In this document: positions 1 through 11,471 of the stretch, in pieces
Numbering within the stretch: position 1 is the stretch's first letter
Layout: each line of letters begins with the position of its first letter
Source of the DNA: Austropuccinia psidii
Taxonomy: Eukaryota > Basidiomycota > Pucciniomycetes > Pucciniales > Sphaerophragmiaceae
Direction: 5' to 3'
NCBI GenBank assembly: GCA_023105745.1
Contig: JALGQZ010000015.1
Coordinates: 1,800,999-1,864,998 of the forward strand
Length of the DNA: 64,000 nucleotides
Notes under the pieces: generated by a model
What the model saw: only the letters and a program-made list of their open reading frames with translations
Told to the model about the DNA's origin: nothing
Databases searched by the model: none
Made by a program: the position numbers and the translations under genes

Positions 1-626
1 CAAATAATGAATTATCTTTTCAAAGATAATCGAAATTTCATCTGAAAACTCAACCAGTGTAATAATAGTCACTAAGAAGTTGTAGCATATTTACATTTTT
101 CATTACCTTCAGCTTACTCTAATAATATTAAATTTATATATATTTTCTGTTATAAACATTATTAAAAAGCAATTATTAGATTTTCAATTGATTCTGATTT
201 ATATTTTCATTCTCATTTTTTTCTTAAACTGGAAAAGTTTCTTTTATTTTATTTAATGTTCATCTTTTTTCCTGGTTCATTTTAATTTGCTTTAATTTGA
301 TTTCTTGTATGTCATTTTGTGAGAATTTCTTCTTATAATTTAGTATTTATTGGATTTATGTTGTTTGAATCATAAGTTGTTTTGAGTATACCTTGAATAA
401 ATCTTTTGGGTACTTGGTATCAGATTTATTGATTTGGTGGTACAATTTGTAATTTAATTTTAATTTTATCTTATTTTGAATATTCATGATATATCTATCT
501 GATCTTTCTTTGATTTTCTGTTTCTTTCAATTCTATTTTTGTTGTAAATTCATTTAATTATATTTTATTCCATTTTCATTATATTTTTCATTTTATTTCT
601 ATTTGGATTTACTTCTGCCTTTCCAA
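1..626. other. A+T-rich intergenic DNA, no gene seen
   Basis: T-rich low-complexity sequence with frequent stops in all frames and no recognisable protein remnant. Repeated at 38,869-39,494. Confidence 0.6.
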
Positions 627-984
627 TGCATAGCTTTTTGAAAATTTGTGGAATTTCAAGGGTCATCAAATATTCAATATTGAATTTTCGGCATTACTGA
701 ATATTCAGAATAAAATTTGAGCTACCTTCAAATATTTGAAATCAAATGATTGAGTTTTTGAATATTCAAAACCAAATTTTTAAATCAGATTTTGGGAAGC
801 ATGGAAGAAATAATTACATGAACACTTTAATTTATACATAATTCAAGTGATTTTTTTCTCATGTATTGATTCTAAATCATTTTGGGCCTTTGGTAAAAAC
901 ATATCAGCCCTTAAGCATTTTTCCATAAATTATTAAATACACATAAGAAATGCTATGGGCTCCTTGTTGATGAAATAAATGGAA
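627..984 (+). repeat. Left terminal inverted repeat
   Basis: Pairs with 3568-3865. It is about 60 bases longer than the right arm, mainly from extra sequence near 695-760 rich in AATATTCA motifs. Confidence 0.7.
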
Positions 985-1262
985 TTCTTATCCCATAAAT
1001 GGTGGTGTGAATGCAATTTATGGTATTTTTAATTCCCTTCATGCAATTAATTTCAATTATGCATTTTTTATTCCATTAATGTCATTTATGTCATTCATGT
1101 TGCTTATGGAATTGTTGATGCCATTCATGTTGCATATGTAATTCTTGATGCCATTCATGTTACTTATGGAATTGTTGATGCCATTAATTTTATTTATGGA
1201 AATGTTGATGCCATTGACACATAATATGGCATTTTTCATGAAATTCATTTGATTTATTCCAT
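985..1262 (+). repeat. Degenerate ~27-30-bp minisatellite (ATGCCATT/ATGGAATT)
   Basis: Repeated motifs such as TTGATGCCATTCATGTT and TTATGGAATTGTTGATGCC recur at roughly 27-30-bp spacing. The period is close to a multiple of three, which leaves a spurious open frame on the minus strand of repeated Asn-Gly-Ile-Asn type residues. The same motif family reappears at 31,330-31,700. Confidence 0.75.
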
Positions 1263-2210
1263 TGTTACAATCATTCAACCCAAGAAGTTTCCTAAAAATA
1301 TGGGCTTCTTGTTTTTGATTCTCAAGATTGAATCCTTCATTTTTTTGAAAAGAATGGTGGAATTCATAAGTGGGAAATTTTTTGAAAGAAATCTTTGGAG
1401 AAATTTTCCAAAAAAAACATTGAAAAACACAATGGAATAAATATGACTAGAAAAAGTGACAAATTCCTCAAAAAATTTCATTTCCTAAGGATTTTGTTTG
1501 AAAGATTACGTCACTTACATCATTTTACCAAAATATTATGTGTTGTCTTATATTCTCATTTAAAAGAATAAATATTCTATGTGAATATTTAGATAATCAT
1601 GTTATATGTACTTCATATAATAGCAAATGTTTAATATTATAATTCAATGATATTAAGCTAGACTGGAATAGGGTATGGCCATTGATATGAAAAATTCAAA
1701 ATGTAAACTTTGGCCATAAAACATTGCAAAGAAATACACCTGACAAAAATTCAGGTTGCTACTATGCAAACCAAATTACCTAAAAATGAATATTCCTCAC
1801 CATCATAATCTTGCAAAAAGAGGCAATCAAGCTAAATTATCTGTGTTAGTTATTGATTTCAAAAATATAATTTTAAGGGAAAGGATTATTTATTTCAAAA
1901 ATAAAATTGTGATTTTTTGACAGAAAATGATTATATTCCTTAAACTGTAATTAAAAAAATTTCTAAATAAGAAAGTTCTGATGAATAGAATTGATCTAAA
2001 ATGAATAATATGATAAGAACAGTTATTTCAATTCTCATAATTTTTTGATTGATTAAATTTCATGTGATATGATTTCAAGACAAAACAATTTAGCAAGTAA
2101 AAATAAAAATGGAATTATTGAAGTTTATAATACCAATGCACATACTTTCATGAATTCTATTATTTAACAAGATTGTAAACACGTATTTGCCTCCACAGAA
2201 TTGCATGGAA

Positions 2211-2400
2211 GTTATGTGCATTTGTTAGTAATCAATTTCCCAGCTTCAGAAAATCCACATTCACTACATGCTGAGGTTGCAGGTATTCCAAGGTAATCTC
2301 TAACAACTTTGGATAATATTGGAAACCTATTTTCGTGGCTCTTCCACTATTAAAGAATGGATATTATATAATGTGGTGAATCAGTTTGCAAATATTCAAG
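2211..2400 (-). pseudogene. hAT transposase C-terminal relic
   Basis: On the minus strand, 2400 down to about 2211 reads as the C-terminal hAT dimerisation region: LEYLQTD, two stops, then WKSHENRFPILSKVV, RDYLGIPATSA and FSEAGKLITNK. This matches the well-known hAT pattern of a Trp-Lys followed by a proline, a DYL block, IPATS and an FS.AG block. Two adjacent stop codons interrupt it, and the sequence farther upstream on this strand (to about 2950) no longer reads cleanly. It is a dead fragment, and a different hAT lineage from the element at 7389-10837, whose equivalent motif is YLSIPASSAGVDSVFS. Confidence 0.75.
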
Positions 2401-3567
2401 AGTTTCATTAGTTTTATAATTTGTTTTAGACATTCTTTCTTCAAAATGATGCAATTTCTTTCAGTTTTTTGAAGCTGTTTCAGAAACTTGACATTGTGGT
2501 GAAAAGTGGATTCCATATTCAGAAGAATATTCAGCATATACTTATTTTAGATGTGTGAGTGCTTCATCCTTATATTTGATTGGATTGTTATCACTGCTCC
2601 TTTTGTCTTCTTGCAGCAAATCATGCTGAGTAAACCATGTAAGCTTGAATCGTGGGTCAAGAATCAAGCACATAGCACAGGAATTTGATCTAATGCTGTA
2701 CTAAACTTCAAGCTTTGAATATGCTTGATCATAAAATTAAATTGAGGCTGTCTTCCACAAGAGTTTTCTTTTTCTGTAGCAAGACTTTTGGCTAAAAAGA
2801 AGTTTGATTGGTGTCTTGTCACCTGTATTGGAATTAAGAAGCAAATTTATGTCATGTTTATGCTGTGGTTGATTCAATAAATGGCATTTTTCAATTATTT
2901 TCATTGATGAGTTCTTTTTATAAATCATGTTTTCAACCAAAATTCAAAACTTATGGTTTTGCATTTTTCTTTGGAGGTTGAAAAATTTGAATGGATCTTT
3001 TTCTCATTTCTTTTTTAATTTTTTGGTTTTCATTTTGTGGCTCAAAAATTCAAATTAAAACATGAATTCTTTGAGAAGTACAAATTGAATTTTTCCAATA
3101 GCCATGCATTGTGCCTTTCATTTTATATTTATTTTATTTGTATTTTATTCTTAATCAATTTTTTTCTTTATTCTTATTTTTATTTCTATTATCTTATATT
3201 TTTTAATGTGGATATCCAGCTTTATGTATATCAAAATCTGATCATGAAATTAATTATTATTATCATGATTATTTTTTTCTTAAATCTATTATTCTTGTAC
3301 ATTTATATTGTGTCTTTCTTGTATTTTTGTTTCATTTATACTAATTTGTAAGTAAATAATAAGTAAGTAAAAAAAAAATTAATTAAATATAAATGAATGA
3401 AATGAACTGCATCAAAAATTAAATAAGTGACAAGAATGAAATCACCAATGGGGTAAGTGACATAAGTTACATTAATGGAATCAAAAATTCATAAATAAAA
3501 TTAATGCCGTTAAGAATCTCATTTATGGTATGAATGGAATCAACAATACCATAAATTGCATTTACAT

Positions 3568-3865
3568 TTCCATTTATTTAATCAAGAAGGGGCCCATAGC
3601 CCTTTGTGTGTGTATTTAATAAGCTATGGAAAAAACACTCAAGGGCCTATGTGTTTTTACCAAAGGCCTAACATAATTTAGAATCAATATGTGAGAAAAA
3701 CTTTACTTAAATTATATATAAATGAAAGTTTTAATGTGATTATTTCTTTCATTATTCCCAAAAATGGACCCCAAAATTTGGTTTTGAATAGTCAAAGGTA
3801 GCTCAAATTCAATTCTGAATATTTGATGACCCTTCAAATTTGACAAATCTTTGAAAATCTATGCA
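3568..3865 (-). repeat. Right terminal inverted repeat
   Basis: Reverse complement of the left arm with many substitutions and gaps, ending in CTATGCA at 3865. Confidence 0.7.
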
Positions 3866-6800
3866 TTTTTTAATTAATTGTTATTTTTTGCAAGAATAAT
3901 GATAATGGATTCTTCAAGCAAACTACAAAAATTAGAGAAAACTTTGATAAGCTGACAAATAACTCACCAATACTCCAAAAATTCTTTGAAAAGATCTGAT
4001 AGATTTATTTAACAGATTATTTGTGGATTTATACAATCAAAAGTGGATTTGAAACAGTTATACAGTAATTGAAGTTAAAATACTATTGGAAATAGTAATA
4101 TTCTTTTATTTTCAAGTCTTTCTTATTCAATTATAAAGATATAGATTACTTCAAGAATGATCATTTAATCTATACTTACTGATGGTATTATTGATTTAAT
4201 AATTTAACTGAATGATGAAATTTTATCTTGAAAAAACAGGAATAGTTGCTTTATTTTAAGTCTAAAACAGATTTTAGAGGTGTGAAATGGAGAAAAACTG
4301 AGAAACCAGTGAGCTAGAAACCATTTAACTTGACTTTTTTATTTATTCCATCACTTGTAGTCATGTAAAAGTATCATAATTACTTGATTAAGTCATTTTA
4401 TATGGCTACCAACCCATTCATGGTTAATAAATAAAGAAGTTACTATTATGAATCTTGTTTTATCTAGAACTAACCTTTTTATTAAAGTTTTCAATGTTAT
4501 TGGAGATTTCATCACAGGTGGTATTTTCTGTGAATTTTTCCAAATTGAGTGTTTCACATGAGGTCATAAAGAATTTACTGTAAGTAAAACTTACTATTTT
4601 AGCTATTAAGTAATAATTCTTCTTGGTTTTCATTCAGATGATCCCTTTCTCCATTGGTCCCCAATATTTCAGAAGGATTCATTAATAATTGAATTCTTAA
4701 TGGATTTTGAAGTTTTACTCTATTTTCTACATGGTATAAGCAGATAGCATAGCTACAACTGGTTTCCAGGAGAGATTTTCATTTATACTAGTCCTGGAAA
4801 AATTTTACTTACCCTTTTTGGGCTTATCCATAGAGAATCATTCAAATTGAGAATGTTTACAGGAGTGAGAGTTGCTCATTAACTCCCCAACATGTCAAAA
4901 TAGTGGCTCATTTGCTATTTTCTCATCATCTAATGGGATATTAACTTGGTAACAAGGTTCCAAAAATGTTTTTAATAGAAACATTTGGCCACAATATTCC
5001 ATGGAGCAAAGCTTGGATGTTGGTCACACCTCAGAGGCTTCAGAAGTTGGGGACCCTGGCTGTCTTTGATGTCTGTTGTCCCCCTTAGCTATTTTCACAT
5101 CAAAAATTGTAATTCAGGATTCAAGACTAATATACACTATGAGTGTACCAAACCTGTATTTAAGAATACAGATCATTTAAGTGCCATGAATAGACATAAC
5201 ACTATTCTTAGTTTATATGTAACATGGGATTGTTAAAAATACCATTTTTTGGTGTGAAAATGCAAAAAGAAAAAAATTCACAATTCTTTTGTGTGGTATT
5301 GATGATGAGGTGTTAAATAATTCTTCATATTATTACCTCATAGAGTGAGCTTAAACCTAATTACCCTATTGAGTTACCCTAGGTAAATTATTGTGTAGAA
5401 TTCAAATCTGACCTCAAATGCATGGATTCACTTACTAACAAAAACATCATTTATATTTTTTTATATGATAAGTAAATAATTTTGGGTAAATGTATGACAT
5501 AGGGGTTATGTATATTACACAAGTTATTCTAATATCAATTGTGGCATATTTGGGTATGTAAAATCTACTTCAAGGCTCATGAAGGGCTCCAGTTTCCTTC
5601 AAACATCATGTATTTACATTTACAACACTGGGTTTTAAAGTATAATTTTGGTACCCTGAGACTTCATATGAGCTTAGCCTTTACAAAAGATAGAGAAATT
5701 ATGAGAAATTTGTGAACTTCAAAAATACTCCAAGAGCTTCTGGAAAAATAAGAAATTCTTCATGTGACTCATTTCTTTCTCCAACATTGGAGCTTCACAT
5801 ATTTCTAATAATCTTAAATGAGCTTAATAAAACAAATCATCAAAACTTGACTGTAGTTCTGTACAATAATTATCTGAAGTAATCCCAAATTCTTCCAAAT
5901 TCAAAATATAATTGGTAATTCCCAATACTGAAAAATGAATAAACTCAATACATCCCTATATATTCAAGTGATCTTTGAAAGAGAATCTTTCTATTTAGAA
6001 TATTTAAAAAACTAAAATATTAATTAAAATATCAATTTGGAGACTTTTTTCAATTTTTTTCATCTTTTAATCCAAAGTATGAAGTCTTTATACCAATTTT
6101 TTATCAATAATTCCAGAAGAATGACTCAAAATAGCAAAAGGAAATCTTAAAAACTTTTTAGCTCTGTATTTTCTTTTTCTATAGTAAATATTGATGAGGT
6201 TCAAAGATGAATAATATCTTTTTGATAGATTTATTATTGCTTATTCCTTCATTAAAATGAAGAATAAAACTCTTGATTAAGTCTTTGAATTTTCTTTATC
6301 ACCTCAACTCTTTTTTTAATTTCATTAAAACACCAAACTCTAATATTAATCTTTATAAAAATCCAATAATCACAAGAAAAAAGAAGAATAAATACTTTGA
6401 AGGAAAAAATTGAATAAATCATACTACCTCTTTTAATATCAAGGCACAAGAACATTAAAAGATTAAAACTGTGGTGGAACTCCAAAGTTGTTCCTTAATT
6501 TCAGGAATCAAATAAAAAATCAAATTTCTTCCAAATATAAAGATGAATAATTAATATTTACCTATAAAGATTTTGAATTTGAATAATTAAAATATATCTG
6601 AAAAAATTAGGTGTTTTTCTCAAGAATACAAGTGAAAGTGGGGATTAAAATCTCAAAGATAGTGCTTAAATCTGTTAGGTTATAACAAATTTGATGAAAT
6701 GAATTCTAAGCTCTTTAGGACCTATATTATGTTTTTTATATCTCATAAATTAATTAATGTTTCCTTTTGCATTCTTGTAAGTGTGACTTTTATTCATCAA

Positions 6801-7380
6801 TATTGTTATTTTTTAAGAATCAAAATCCAGAAAAGGTGGTATCATACATCAATCTTGTCCCTTTTGGATAAATGATTTCCCATGTGTTGTTTAACAGATA
6901 TAGCCTTTACAGTTGATTTTCCACGTCTCATATTATTTAGAACTATTTTCCATATTCTCAAAGTGTATAGGATGCATAGTCAACAAGATAGATTTCAAAA
7001 TAATTCTATTTTTGGACAGGTAATCCTTTTGTATGATTTTTTAAACTTTGAATTTCACCAAAAAAATAACGATATGGCTTAAAATATTGGTCCTGATATT
7101 TTTTCTCACAAATTGAATTATCCTTTCAGTCTTAGAAAAAATCATAATAATTTCATTATTTAAAAAAATGTTTTTTTTTGGAAAGAAATATTTTTGTAAA
7201 AAATCCATCTTTTGAACAAAAAAAATGCTGGTGAAAAAGTGACTTTTTGACAAAAAGAAATTTGTTTGCCAAAAATGAAATTTTTATTGATAAAAAGGAT
7301 TATCTCAAAATTGCTATTTTTGTAATAAAAAAATCAAGAAATAACTTCTATCTGCTAAAGCATGCAATGTAGTTGATATG
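3866..7380. other. A+T-rich intergenic DNA, no gene seen
   Basis: About 3.5 kb with no supported gene. Open frames are at most about 80 codons and lack recognisable motifs. It probably consists of aged repeats. Repeated at 42,734-46,248. Confidence 0.5.
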
Positions 7381-7388
7381 CCATACAG
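7381..7388 (+). repeat. 8-bp target-site duplication, left copy (CCATACAG)
   Basis: It directly abuts the CAG terminus of the hAT element and matches CCATACGG at 10838-10845 at 7 of 8 bases. An 8-bp duplication is the hallmark of hAT insertion. Confidence 0.8.
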
Positions 7389-7420
7389 CAGCACTGGCAT
7401 CCTGGTAACTACTTTCAGTC
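7389..7420 (+). repeat. hAT 5' terminal inverted repeat
   Basis: CAG-initiated terminus, imperfectly complementary to 10806-10837. Confidence 0.75.
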
Positions 7421-8011
7421 CCTAATAACCAACATGGTCCCTTTTTTGCTTGGTGCCAAATTATTACTTACCGGTGCCACAACTCCCCCAGTAAGTACCC
7501 TGACTGTAAGTCTGACTTAGAGGGTAAATACCCCTCAAGTCATAACCCATCTAAAACTGCTCCAGAACCACCAAACCAATTTGAGGCCAACCTTTTCTGC
7601 ATGCGCCTAACTTCTCCCACTTATTATTACTTTCCCCTAATGGTTTCTCTCACTTTTTTGAACTAGTTTATTTTTTCTTTATATTATGACTGACCTTGAT
7701 ATTTACTTTATTATCTTATCTTATCTTGTTTGGCCATTTAGAGTACAATACCAATTCAGACACCACAAAATGAACTTCACTTCCTCACAAGATCTGACCA
7801 ATTGCAAATCTTTGTAGAACTCATCATGGGACCCATCTGAAAAAAATTATCATTGATTCTCCCACTATAAAATACCCACCTTGCCTGCCCAATGGAGGAA
7901 TTTTCCAACCTTGAATCCCTCTTTTAGGACACTTACATTAATTTTGGCACCTCACTCCTTGTGGATTTGGTAATTTGGCCTGATAGCAAAAATTACCAAT
8001 TGAGTTCAATC

Positions 8012-10565
8012 ATGCCGCATGAGGAAGATTCAAGTGATTACATAGACAAAGATGAGGATTTCAATGGTAATTTCCATGGAGAGTATGATAAATATCCTCC
8101 TCAACCCTCCTGAAGCCACCAAAAGCACTGACGTGTTTGCTCTAGTGTATATGATTATTACAAGGTAGGTGTTCATACCATAATAATGAGAATTTCAATA
8201 ATCATTCAATTAACCTTAACCTCATCAATTTATTAGGATATGATACCAGGAGGTGAGTGGGATGAAGAGAAGCAGGCACTTTTATATTAGTACAAGTGTT
8301 ACCATTGTAGGTGAGCCAAGTCTTTTCATTTTTCACTTTTTGAGCTCACCTATCTCAGTATTCTTCATAGCAACAAGATTGGAATCCTGGGGAATAATAC
8401 CTCCAACTTGAACAAAAATTGCACTCACTGTGGGAAACGAAATGCCCAGCATCAATTGAGCCAAACCTGGGGGCTAAAATGGCGGCTGAAGAGAGTGATA
8501 CTTTGATGAAAGATTTGGTAAAGGCTCTAGTAGACACTCAGGTGTAATTCTCCAATTTTGAAACAGATCAATTGCAATCAATCCTCCAACAAATTTGTCT
8601 GATATTTCCTTGGCCTAAAAGATGTCAGATTGCTCCCTTGGCAAGCCAGTTTTACTATGAAAGCAAACAGGACCTCATCAATGAGGTATGGAATTTACCT
8701 TCAGAAACAACAATAAGCACTACTATAGATTTCTGGACAACAAAAGATCAAACTAAGTCATACATGACAACAGTGATCCAATGGATCAATACTTCAACCT
8801 ATACCTTTCACAAGAAGCCCCTATGCTTTGATTTAAGCCCAAAAATATTTCCCTCTGAGTTTACAAGCACAAGGCTGATTGTTGTTTTTCCCACTCACAG
8901 ACCATGGGAGGCCCCCACAGTGGGGCCCAGCTGGCATGGAAATTTTGGGACTCCTTAAGTGAGTGTGGCATGCTCAGACAATTATACAGCATAACTGGCA
9001 ACAACGCTGAAAATAATATGTCAATGATGGGCATCCTCAAACACAAATTCAAGGGGATCAGCCTTACATGGCCCAAGGATGAATGATTTCATTGTTGTGC
9101 ATGCCATGTGCTGAATCTTGTTTCTAAAGATTTCTTGGCTCAAATGGGTCAATTAACCAATGACGGCTACTTTTTTTTTGACAATTATTTGGCTGTCCAC
9201 TGTGCCCCTATTGAGGATAGTGAAGATGAAGAATCTCCAACAATGACCAAGTTGAATGACACAGTCTCAAATGTACATAAAAATTCCAGCATTAGGACGG
9301 TGCAACCCTTGAAACCCAGGATAATTTGGGTGACCTTCAGCTCATCAATGACAATGAAACCAAGGATCATTGTGGTCACCATGATACCTTTGAGCTGGAG
9401 CCTTTATCCTCAGGTAAGCTAGCTGATTGTTTCTGTGTCCAATTCTCTTGGTGGCTGATTATTTGCAATGTGGTTTTGGCTTCTATCAAAGCCAAACAGT
9501 TAATCTTCAGGGCTCTATGGGATCTGTGTTCACATATACAAGGGTCCCCAAAGCAATTCCAGGCATTCATTAAAGCTTGCAATAAGATGAGGGATCCCAA
9601 ATTGCTTCCCATCAACAGTCCAATGACAAGGTGGAACTATTTTCTCCTCCAAATCAAGTGTGCAGAGTCATTAAGATTATCCATTCAACTATATACAGAA
9701 ACCCCAGAGGGATCAAGATACAAATTTTCCTATGAAATATGGAGTTTTATAGAAGTTATGCAGTGAATTCTGTCCCTAATTGAACAGTCTGGCAACATTT
9801 TTCAATCAAAGGCACCAACATAGCATTTGGTATTGCCTTACTACCATGTGATACTCAAGCACTTAGGCAACTATGAACAAGTCAGCCCCCCAACCTGGCA
9901 CAATGCATGTGTGACTGCCTTGTCAAAATTGAAGAAATACTCCAATTACAAAATGCAGAACAATGACACTTTGACTGCTACATTATTAAATCCAAAATAT
10001 TGCAAGGAAATATTCAAATGTTTGGGGGTGCCAGCTGATCAATCACAAATGATAATTGAGTTCCTTTGTCAAGAGTGCTCTGGATTGAAAGTGGAGCAAG
10101 CCAAGAAGGATGAGGCCTTGAATCGCAACAGTTCCCCTGACTACCAGAGTGAGCCAGATAAGTTAGATATCCTCCACCACCTCAATCAAGCACCAATGGA
10201 ATCAACCCTTGGTTTCTCTCATTCCAAAGAAGATGAGGTGCTCATTTACTTGCAAAACTTGCATCCAGTAGGCAAGGGTGAGCACATTCTGGAATACTGG
10301 AAGGTGTGTTTTTTATACAATATAATGGCCATTTATCCCAATCACACACTTGACCTTGCAGCGGCAGATTATCACAGGGAATTTCCCCACCTTAGGCAAA
10401 ATAGCTTTTCGTTACTTGAGTATTCCTGCGTCTTCTGCTGGTGTGGATTCAGTTTTCTCACATAGTGGGAAATTAAAGTCTGCTGTGCGAGCATCATTGG
10501 GTTCTCGTACAAGTGCTCTCTTGACATGTTTGAAGGAATGGCTCAATGATGATAAGCCATTCTGA
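8012..10565 (+). pseudogene. hAT-family transposase, broken by stops and frameshifts
   Basis: An acidic N-terminal stretch begins at ATG 8012. A degenerate BED-type zinc finger (CTHCGK, then His) lies near 8395-8500. The RNase-H-like core begins near 8700 (TTIDFWTTKD, with the first catalytic Asp). The next block reads ITGNNAENN near 8991, where hAT enzymes normally have Asp-Asn-Ala: the second catalytic Asp is Asn here. CHVLNLV (about 9102), TRWNYFLLQ (about 9630) and LLNPKY (about 9985) follow. The C-terminal dimerisation block is split by a clean 58-bp intron (10304-10361, GTGTGT..TTGCAG) joining ILEYWK to RQIITGNF and YLSIPASSAGVDSVFS. A 78-bp phase-compatible intron (9414-9491) is also possible. 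Lesions include a frame change near 8890, TGA at 9084, a frame change near 9310, TGA at 9764 and TAG at 9821. Not functional as read. Confidence 0.9.
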
Positions 10566-10719
10566 GGCATTTTTTTTGGATTTTCTTATTGCTCATGTTA
10601 TGCTATGAAAATATTCCCTATGGCCTGCTTTATTTGCATTGGCGCATTGCAATACAAGATTTTTTATGAGTACTTTCGCTACTTGCCTCAAATGAGACTG
10701 ATACTATAAGTCTGCGAGT

Positions 10720-10750
10720 GTCGTCCAGGACTTATTCGTTCCTGGACGAC
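10720..10750. repeat. Perfect 11-bp hairpin, 9-nt loop
   Basis: GTCGTCCAGGA (10720-10730) pairs perfectly with TCCTGGACGAC (10740-10750). It lies in the 3' subterminal region of the hAT element, between the transposase stop and the terminal inverted repeat. Subterminal repeats are commonly transposase-binding sites; a transcript-level hairpin is the alternative. Confidence 0.8.
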
Positions 10751-10805
10751 TAAACACATATGTGAGTATGTAACTACTGGTCAAGACCTTTTAATGGGTA
10801 GACCG

Positions 10806-10837
10806 AATACTGAAAAAGTACCCAAGAGCCAGCCCTG
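10806..10837 (-). repeat. hAT 3' terminal inverted repeat
   Basis: Ends in CCAGCCCTG at 10837. Its reverse complement starts CAGGGCTGGC and parallels the 5' terminus. Confidence 0.75.
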
Positions 10838-10845
10838 CCATACGG
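10838..10845 (+). repeat. 8-bp target-site duplication, right copy (CCATACGG)
   Basis: Partner of 7381-7388 with one A/G mismatch. Confidence 0.8.
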
Positions 10846-11471
10846 AATAGCAATTAAAATTTGTAGTGACAGAAGGTATCGTACTTTCATATTCAATACT
10901 CTCATTTCCACATATACATACAAAATCTCAGCTTTACAGGCCGCTTCTGCCACATTCCTCTAGCATTAAATTGCCAGGTAGTAGCAATCTTTATTAACAT
11001 TTTGAGCTAATATTTCACAACTCACACATTTTTCGTCAAATTATTTCTCCTTGTGTTTCTTTTTGGACTTTTGCGCTTAACTGTTGGAAGTATTGAAATG
11101 AATTTATCAAGGTTTTTGCCTGTAACCGGCTACGACCTCAGCCTACAGGCTCCGGGCAAAATCTTCCGCTGAGTTCCCCACATGATCACATACATACTCT
11201 GACCAACCAGTCCCAAGTCATTCGCCAACAGGCTTAGGAAATTCGCGAAACAGCAAGCAGAATTCTACGCGGCGCAACATTTTCTGTACAGAGCTCGATT
11301 TAGACCGAATCCAGCTTCGTCCAAATTGTTCTTCGCACTTGAATCATGTGGCTGGAAAACCTGGAAAGGGGAGTTATATTCCCTAACCATATGGTCAATT
11401 TACAAGCCAATTTAAGCACCTTTGTGGCTAGTATCACGCAACGCAAGAAACCTTTCATTTAGCGCAAATAA
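10846..11471 (+). promoter_or_regulatory. Upstream region of secreted-protein gene
   Basis: This 626-bp interval between the hAT element and the start codon is unusually rich in CpG for the window. It contains an imperfect nested inverted repeat at 11114-11161: GCCTGTA (11118-11124) pairs with TACAGGC (11144-11150), and TTTTGCC (11114-11120) with GGCAAAA (11155-11161). No clear TATA box was seen. The hAT insertion truncates whatever promoter extended beyond 10,845. Its role as promoter is inferred from position only. Confidence 0.45.

Larger units (their letters stand above)
627..3865. mobile_element. 3.2-kb element with long terminal inverted repeats
   Basis: The left end (about 627-984) and the reverse complement of the right end (about 3568-3865) align over roughly 300 bp, opening with TGCATAG on both ends and sharing blocks such as GGCCTTTGGTAAAAACA and GGGTCATCAAATATTCA. 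Just inside both ends lie related ATGGAATT/ATGCCATT minisatellite tracts in opposite orientation. The interior holds a minus-strand hAT transposase relic near 2211-2400. No convincing target-site duplication was found outside the ends, so the exact limits are uncertain by tens of bases. It may be a non-autonomous DNA transposon, or a foldback element into which a hAT fragment inserted. Confidence 0.7.
7389..10837 (+). mobile_element. Full-length but defective hAT DNA transposon (3,449 bp)
   Basis: The 5' end starts CAGCACTGGCATCCTGGTAA. The 3' end, read on the opposite strand, starts CAGGGCTGGCTCTTGGGTAC. These imperfect terminal inverted repeats share CAG..CTGGC, then GGTA, and then TTTCAGT. 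An 8-bp target duplication flanks them (7381-7388, 10838-10845; one mismatch). Between them lies a decayed hAT transposase on the plus strand. The element ends 634 bp upstream of the secreted-protein start codon, so it inserted into that gene's upstream region. The mismatched target duplication and broken transposase point to an old insertion, but the ends may still be substrates for a transposase supplied elsewhere. Confidence 0.88.

Noticed and set aside
1057..1278. Open minus-strand frame of repeated Asn-Gly-Ile-Asn residues
   Set aside because: It is the translation of a minisatellite whose period is near a multiple of three, with no upstream signals.
3037..3351. 104-codon hydrophobic Phe/Tyr/Ile/Leu frame
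   Set aside because: Translation of T-rich low-complexity DNA inside the long-inverted-repeat element; no domain and no supporting context.
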